Shown here piece after piece: positions 55,448 through 59,771 of a stretch of 59,771 nt of DNA (position 1 is the first letter of the stretch; every line of letters starts with the position of its first letter). This DNA comes from an uncultured Pseudanabaenaceae cyanobacterium (lineage in GTDB: Bacteria; Cyanobacteriota; Cyanobacteriia; PCC-9006; JAAUQQ01). Location of the stretch: positions 1 through 59,771 of the forward strand of contig CALIGI010000020.1 in assembly GCA_938021205.1 (NCBI GenBank), read 5' to 3'. The translations under genes were made by a program, and so were the position numbers. Below the pieces are notes generated by a model. It saw only the letters and a program-made list of their open reading frames with translations, was not told the origin of the DNA and did not search any database.

Positions 55448-56191
55448 CTAGTAGCGAATTTGCAAGGTAACCGAAGCTCGCACATCCTGTTCACCACCGA
55501 TGACTGGAGAAGGAGAAGCAGTGGCGTCTGCCACTAAGCTCCGCTGAGCCAGGCCTGCGATGGGCACCGGGCGGGGTGGGGTGGCTCCATTAATTTGCAC
55601 AGAAACAATTTCCTGAGCATCAAATCCCAAGGCGTCTAGCACGGCATCAGCCTGGGCTTGGGCATCAGTGGTGGCTGCGCGCAGGGCTTGCTTTTGAGCC
55701 TGGGCGATCGCGTCATCTTCGGCAACGAAGCTAATGCCATTGATGCGAGTGGCACCAGCTCGAACAGCCTCGTCCATGATGCGTCCCGCTTGAGCGTTGG
55801 GCACCCGGAAGCCGACGGTGTTTGTGGCGGTGAAGCCTTGCAGGGTTTGCTCACCGTCGTTATAGCTGTAGCGGGGGTTGAGGCTAATACCAGTGGTTTC
55901 TAGTGCCTCAACCTTGCGCTTCTTAAGTAGATCTACGACGTCATTGGAACGTTTCGCAGCATCAGCCTGAGCTTCTTTGGCGGTTTTGCCCTGCACTTCA
56001 ATACCGAGGGTGACTTGGGCTTTGGTCGTGGTGACAGATTCTATGCCCTGTCCGGTGACCGTCAAACTGCGCAGCAGTTCTTGGGCAAAGGCTGGTGTCG
56101 TAAAGGTTGTCAGGCTCAGAGTCACGAGGGCGAAGGTCGCCAACGCCCTGGAGCGGAAAGATGTGCGAACAGGGTTGAGGAGGTGCTGCAT
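55448..56191 (-). CDS. SIMPL-domain (DUF541) periplasmic protein
   Basis: About 247 residues. The ATG at 56189-56191 (MQHLLNPVRTSFRSRALATF) starts a signal peptide that ends near PAFAQE. The mature part has the SIMPL fold pattern: SLTVTGQGIESVTTTKAQVT at the start, VQGKTAKEAQADAAKRSNDV, and YSYNDGEQTLQGFTATNTV. The family includes oxidative-stress and kinase-interacting proteins; the role in cyanobacteria is not established. Upstream in-frame Met adds 11 residues that hide the signal sequence. Confidence 0.88.
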   Translation of the reverse strand: MQHLLNPVRTSFRSRALATFALVTLSLTTFTTPAFAQELLRSLTVTGQGIESVTTTKAQVTLGIEVQGKTAKEAQADAAKRSNDVVDLLKKRKVEALETTGISLNPRYSYNDGEQTLQGFTATNTVGFRVPNAQAGRIMDEAVRAGATRINGISFVAEDDAIAQAQKQALRAATTDAQAQADAVLDALGFDAQEIVSVQINGATPPRPVPIAGLAQRSLVADATASPSPVIGGEQDVRASVTLQIRY

Positions 56192-56281
56192 GGGGCTCTC
56201 ACAGTTAAGTCTTAGGGTCACCACCGGGGCAAGGTAAAAGAGGCTCAGATCATTCCAGCCTTTATTCCCTCACAGCCTATA

Positions 56282-56297
56282 CGATGCCATGGCATCG
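56282..56297. repeat. 16-bp perfect palindrome CGATGCCATGGCATCG
   Basis: A loopless perfect palindrome upstream of the SIMPL-domain gene. It shares the TGCCATGGCA core with the palindrome between mreB and mreC. Confidence 0.75.
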
Positions 56298-56416
56298 AGA
56301 GAGTAGAGCAAGGGTTACCGTTTTGGCAACGACTCTTGCCCCGATTAGGTCATCGCTGGGTCAACAGCAAGGGTGGCCTCCCCTCGCTGGAGTTAGACGA
56401 TTCCTGCAAAAGCTTG

Positions 56417-56812
56417 CTAGGCGATCGCGCTACGAATCGCTTCAACGCGCTTGCGGTTCAAGCCCAGGTCAGATTTGCCAAGGCGGGAGGCGGAGCGCAC
56501 TTGCACGGTGCCGCTGCCGTCGGCATAGAATTCCACATCATCGACGTATCCCATGAGCTTGGTGGTGAATTCAGCGTAGAGGTAGTCGCCGGTTTCTTCG
56601 ATGATTTCGGTGCCGTCCATAGCCTGGACCGTTGCTTTGAGCTTGGCGATCGCTTCGCTAGAACCACCCGCCAAGGTCAAGGGAGCAATGTAATGCTCTT
56701 TGTCATTAGTAGCAGCCTGACTGGAAACGCAGTTGGGAGAATCAGGCACAGCAGCAAGTTTGCCACCATTAACGCCGAGGTTACTGGGGCGGGTACCGGA
56801 AAAATTGAACAT
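56417..56812 (-). CDS. DUF1499 family protein
   Basis: 131 residues without a signal peptide. The family pattern is clear: DSPNCVSSQAATNDKEHYIA, then KLKATVQAMDGTEIIEETGD, LYAEFTTKLMGYVDDVEFYA and RSASRLGKSDLGLNRKRVEA. Function unknown; homologues are widespread in bacteria and plant plastids. Monocistronic, on the same strand as its neighbours. Confidence 0.88.
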   Translation of the reverse strand: MFNFSGTRPSNLGVNGGKLAAVPDSPNCVSSQAATNDKEHYIAPLTLAGGSSEAIAKLKATVQAMDGTEIIEETGDYLYAEFTTKLMGYVDDVEFYADGSGTVQVRSASRLGKSDLGLNRKRVEAIRSAIA

Positions 56813-56935
56813 AGCGTTGACTCCTCACCCTGGGTTGGTGACTCAGATTATCGTTTCGTATTGTAAAGGGGCATTGGAACAGCCTATGTGCGGTTTATGC
56901 CCAGCCAAGCTCGCCCCAATGCTCTATTCACAAAT

Positions 56936-57598
56936 TCAAGCTTGTCGCTTCATCAGTTGCTTACGCACCAAGAAAATCACCAAAGCCACCAAAACAATTC
57001 CCAAGGCAATCTTGGACAAGGGAGCAATGTACTGTTCCACTTCACTGTAGTTTTCGCCCAGGACATAACCAAAGGCAGTTAAGAACGTCACCCAAATGGC
57101 AGTGCCTGCGGTGGAATAGAGCAAGAAGGTGGGCATAGCCATGCCTTCAATGCCTGCGGGCAGGGAAATCAGGGTGCGAATGCCGGGGACAAGGCGACCG
57201 AAGAAGACAGCCTTTGTGCCGTGGCGATTAAACCAGGCCACGGATTTGCTGATGTCAGCGCTGGAGAGGCCGAGCCATTTGCCGTAGCGATCGCACCAGG
57301 CTCCCAGTCTTTGTTCGTTGAAGACTTTGCCAATGTAGTACCAGGGCAGGGCTCCGGCGATGGTACCGAGGGTTCCGGCGGCGATCGCGGGCACCCAGGT
57401 CATGTTTTGTTGGGAAATATTGAAGCCCGCCAGGGGCATGATCAGCTCGGAAGGAATCGGCGGAAACAGATTCTCCGCAAACATCAAGAAGGCGATGCCC
57501 GCGTAGCCCAGGGTATTCATGATGTCGGTAATCCAAGTGGCTAAATCTCCACCCATCGCGATCGCTTCCCCCAAAGATTGCGTCATCGTCTCCAGCAT
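56936..57598 (-). CDS. DedA-family membrane protein
   Basis: About 220 residues with the DedA/VTT pattern: FAENLFPPIPSELIMPLAGF, GALPWYYIGKVFNEQRLG, GRLVPGIRTLISLPAGIEGM, and further helices. DedA proteins are half-transporter-like and are linked to undecaprenyl-phosphate or phosphatidylethanolamine flipping. A TTG at 57637 lies inside the upstream ahcY terminator, so the ATG at 57596-57598 (MLETMTQSLGEA) is the more likely start; the ATG at 57554-57556 is also possible. Confidence 0.9.
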   Translation of the reverse strand: MLETMTQSLGEAIAMGGDLATWITDIMNTLGYAGIAFLMFAENLFPPIPSELIMPLAGFNISQQNMTWVPAIAAGTLGTIAGALPWYYIGKVFNEQRLGAWCDRYGKWLGLSSADISKSVAWFNRHGTKAVFFGRLVPGIRTLISLPAGIEGMAMPTFLLYSTAGTAIWVTFLTAFGYVLGENYSEVEQYIAPLSKIALGIVLVALVIFLVRKQLMKRQA

Positions 57599-57634
57599 TC
57601 TGGCATAGGCTCTAGCCGAACCAATCACCCAAAG

Positions 57635-57672
57635 CAAAAGGCCCCAGCTTCCGAAGAAGCCGAGGCCTTTTA
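57635..57672 (-). terminator. Terminator of ahcY
   Basis: On the minus strand AAAAGGCC / GGCCTTTT outer arms with GAAGC/GCTTC inner pairing, about 35 bases past the ahcY stop. T-rich end follows. Confidence 0.8.
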
Positions 57673-57706
57673 CCTAATCAAGCGTTAGCAATAGAAAATC
57701 TAAGGC

Positions 57707-59122
57707 TTAGTACTTGTAATCGTCGGTCTTGAAGGGACCTTCCACAGCCACGTTGATGTACTTGGCTTGGTCATCGGTCAGCTGAGTCAGCACACCGCCG
57801 AAGCCTTCCACCATGTAGCGAGCCACTTCTTCGTCGAGCTGCTTAGGTAGAACCTCAACCTTCATGGCCTTGGCCTTGTCAGCATCGTTCATGTCAGCGA
57901 ACTTGCGCTCGAACAGGAACATCTGAGCGAGGACCTGGTTGGCAAAGGAGCCATCCATGATGCGGGAGGGGTGGCCAGTGCCGTTGCCCAGGTTCACCAA
58001 GCGACCCTCGGACAGCAAGATCAAGAAGTCGTCGTCACCACCGCCACGATAGACCTGGTGTACTTGAGGCTTGACCTCTTCCCAGCGCCACTCTTTGCGG
58101 GTGAAAGCGGTGTCGATTTCGTTGTCGAAGTGGCCGATGTTGCAAACCACAGCGCCCTTCTTGATGCTCTTGAGCATGTTGGAGTCGCAGACGTTGAAGT
58201 TACCGGTGGTGGTTACCAGTAGGTCAGTTTTGCCCAACAGATCAGTGTTGATCGACTCAAGCTTGCCGTCGTTCTTGCCGTCTTTGTAAGGGGAAACCAC
58301 TTCAAAACCGTCCATGCAGGCCTGCATGGCGCAGATGGGGTCAACTTCAGCGATCTTGACGATCATGCCTTCCTGGCGCAGGGAAGCAGCGGAGCCCTTG
58401 CCCACGTCGCCGTAGCCAATGACCAAAGCTTTCTTGCCGGAAAGCAAGTGGTCGGTGCCACGCTTGATGGCGTCGCTGAGGCTGTGGCGGCAGCCGTACT
58501 TGTTGTCGTTCTTGGACTTGGTGACAGAGTCGTTGACGTTGATTGCAGGAATCTTCAGGGTTCCAGCTTCCAACATCTCCAGCAGGCGGTGAACGCCAGT
58601 GGTGGTCTCTTCAGTGACACCGTGGATGCTGTTGAGCATCTGGGGGTAGGTCTCGTGGATGTAGCCGGTGAGGTCGCCACCGTCATCGAGAATCATGTTG
58701 GCGTCCCACAGCTCACCTTTGCCGTCGCGGCAGGTTTGCTCCAAGCACCACATGTACTCTTCTTCGGTCTCGCCTTTCCAAGCAAAGACAGGAGTACCGG
58801 AGGCTGCGATCGCCGCCGCCGCATGGTCCTGGGTGGAGAAGATGTTGCAAGAAGACCAACGCACCTCGGCACCCAGGGCTTCCAGGGTTTCGATCAGCAC
58901 AGCGGTCTGAATGGTCATATGGATGCAGCCAATGATCTTGGCACCCGCCAAGGGCTTAGCATCGCGGTACTTATTACGGATAGCAATGAGAGCAGGCATT
59001 TCGCCCTCAGCAATCGCAATTTCTTTACGGCCCCACTCAGAGAGGGAAATATCAGCAACTTTATAATCGTTATTCTCAGCAGTAATGTTGTCTTGCTGCT
59101 GTCTTTCAATACTGGCAATCAT
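57707..59122 (-). CDS. ahcY: S-adenosylhomocysteine hydrolase
   Basis: Splits S-adenosylhomocysteine to adenosine and homocysteine, relieving inhibition of methyltransferases. The NAD-binding glycine motif is [19 protein letters not shown]; other signatures include [37 protein letters not shown] and [14 protein letters not shown]. At 471 residues it belongs to the longer form; the insert [19 protein letters not shown] and the ending [12 protein letters not shown] (Lys and Tyr near the C-terminus) resemble proteobacterial enzymes such as that of Pseudomonas. The ATG at 59120-59122 gives a normal start. Own leader and terminator. Confidence 0.97.
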   Translation of the reverse strand: MIASIERQQQDNITAENNDYKVADISLSEWGRKEIAIAEGEMPALIAIRNKYRDAKPLAGAKIIGCIHMTIQTAVLIETLEALGAEVRWSSCNIFSTQDHAAAAIAASGTPVFAWKGETEEEYMWCLEQTCRDGKGELWDANMILDDGGDLTGYIHETYPQMLNSIHGVTEETTTGVHRLLEMLEAGTLKIPAINVNDSVTKSKNDNKYGCRHSLSDAIKRGTDHLLSGKKALVIGYGDVGKGSAASLRQEGMIVKIAEVDPICAMQACMDGFEVVSPYKDGKNDGKLESINTDLLGKTDLLVTTTGNFNVCDSNMLKSIKKGAVVCNIGHFDNEIDTAFTRKEWRWEEVKPQVHQVYRGGGDDDFLILLSEGRLVNLGNGTGHPSRIMDGSFANQVLAQMFLFERKFADMNDADKAKAMKVEVLPKQLDEEVARYMVEGFGGVLTQLTDDQAKYINVAVEGPFKTDDYKY

Positions 59123-59473
59123 GTTCGGTTCTCAGTTGTTCATATTGCTAATCACGCATGGGAAGGAACCGAGGCTTCGGCATTCCTTAGCTCGCACAAC
59201 ACATAGGTAAAATGCTAAGTGCATTCACAATTCGTTGTGCTTCGACTAACCATCATAGCGGCTTAGCTGGATCAGATCACATTTTTGGTCGTGATAAGGG
59301 CACTTCGTTGAAGGAAATGGAGGCTCTATCCAGCCATGGATCCAGAAGCCTATGGGCTATAAAGCTTGTTTCATAGGGCATTTCCAGAGCAGGGTGCCGG
59401 CACACCAATATTCAGATTTTTAAAGTCAGGGTTTTCCCAAAGCCCAGCTCAGCTAAAAATCCCCAACCATGCA
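59123..59473. other. Leader of ahcY with a hairpin
   Basis: About 350 bases. On the minus strand, a hairpin (AAGGAA...CCGA / TCGG...TTCCTT) lies at 59163-59188, about 40 bases before the ahcY start. It does not match the S-adenosylhomocysteine riboswitch consensus that I know. The rest has no recognisable feature. Confidence 0.45.
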
Positions 59474-59771
59474 TCAGCCCAGGGATTTTTCCAAAATGTC
59501 CTTGGAAGGCTCGACGATCGCCCAACTCCCATCGGGCTGTTTGCGCAGGGTGGCAAATTGCAGGGATTGGGCTCGGCCAATGGAGGCTCCCACGGGGCGA
59601 TCGCCCAAAACCATCTTCTCCATGCCGCAATAGCGGAATAAATAAGCCGGAACCTCTGGACTAGAAAACAGTAAACAGCCCTCCCGATGGGGAGAAGCCT
59701 CGCCTGCAAAGGGCGCTCGCACGGTGCCACCCCGTACCGCAATGGCAACATCCCCTAGACCACCGACGATG
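59474..59771 (-). CDS. Unidentified protein, C-terminal part
   Basis: The reading frame is open from the right edge to a stop at 59474-59476; about 98 C-terminal residues are visible, with no start in the window. The text IVGGLGDVAIAVRGGT, then PAYLFRYCGMEKMVLGDRPV and SLQFATLRKQPDGSWAIVEP is protein-like and well structured. I do not recognise the family with confidence. It lies upstream of ahcY on the same strand. Confidence 0.6.
   Translation of the reverse strand, partial: IVGGLGDVAIAVRGGTVRAPFAGEASPHREGCLLFSSPEVPAYLFRYCGMEKMVLGDRPVGASIGRAQSLQFATLRKQPDGSWAIVEPSKDILEKSLG

Noticed and set aside
59123..59473. S-adenosylhomocysteine riboswitch before ahcY
   Set aside because: The leader has a hairpin but not the conserved core sequence of that riboswitch.

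Overview
The window is a chromosomal segment from a photosynthetic cyanobacterium. Markers are apcF (a phycobilisome core subunit), psbZ (photosystem II), a ribH-psbZ pairing, cyanobacterial-type pilMNOQ, a short cyanobacterial SSB, and the HIP1 octamer (GCGATCGC) in nearly every gene. Base composition is moderately GC-rich. A cyanoexosortase B with a PTPA-type sorting signal and a large sensory repertoire fit a Leptolyngbya-like or other filamentous lineage. That placement is an inference; the genus cannot be fixed from the sequence.

Layout. 0-5.6 kb: start of an HU gene, then the type IV pilus operon pilM-pilN-pilO-pilQ (minus strand). 6-18.3 kb: pyrD, a multi-GAF signalling protein, secA, a diheme cytochrome c, a GNAT acetyltransferase, a histidine-kinase-like protein without a recognisable ATP site, a ProA-like protein lacking the catalytic cysteine, and a small zinc-ribbon-like membrane protein. 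18.4-21 kb: tRNA-Gly(GCC), ribH, psbZ, apcF and a 57-residue DUF4278-type protein. 21-23.6 kb: a methyltransferase and two small proteins of unknown role.

23.8-32.8 kb is an envelope and exopolysaccharide island: a DegT sugar aminotransferase, cyanoexosortase B, an AT-richer PTPA-CTERM substrate, the exosortase-B-associated protein, a Wza-like export protein and a Wzc-like chain-length regulator. These genes can plausibly cooperate: nucleotide-sugar amination, polymer export, and sorting of a surface protein. 33-38.3 kb holds a secreted protein of unknown function and a divergently oriented hybrid histidine kinase, separated by a perfect 18-bp-arm palindrome. 38.4-46 kb: uppP, a PDZ/radical-SAM protein, a TolC-family protein with a long acidic Pro-rich N-terminus, a BCD-family transporter and an inositol-phosphatase-family enzyme. 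46-51.7 kb: a small basic protein, two polytopic membrane proteins (one GT39-like) and a HAD hydrolase. 51.8-59.8 kb: mreB-mreC-mreD with a strong palindrome between mreB and mreC, ssb, a SIMPL-domain protein, a DUF1499 protein, a DedA protein, a long (471-residue) S-adenosylhomocysteine hydrolase, and the 3' part of an unidentified gene.

No transposase, phage, CRISPR array or rRNA was seen. Mobile-like signal is limited to small inverted-repeat elements between genes. The best leads for something undescribed are the secreted protein/hybrid kinase pair around the palindrome, the exosortase-export island, and the cluster of apparently degenerate enzymes (a kinase-like protein and a ProA-like protein side by side).
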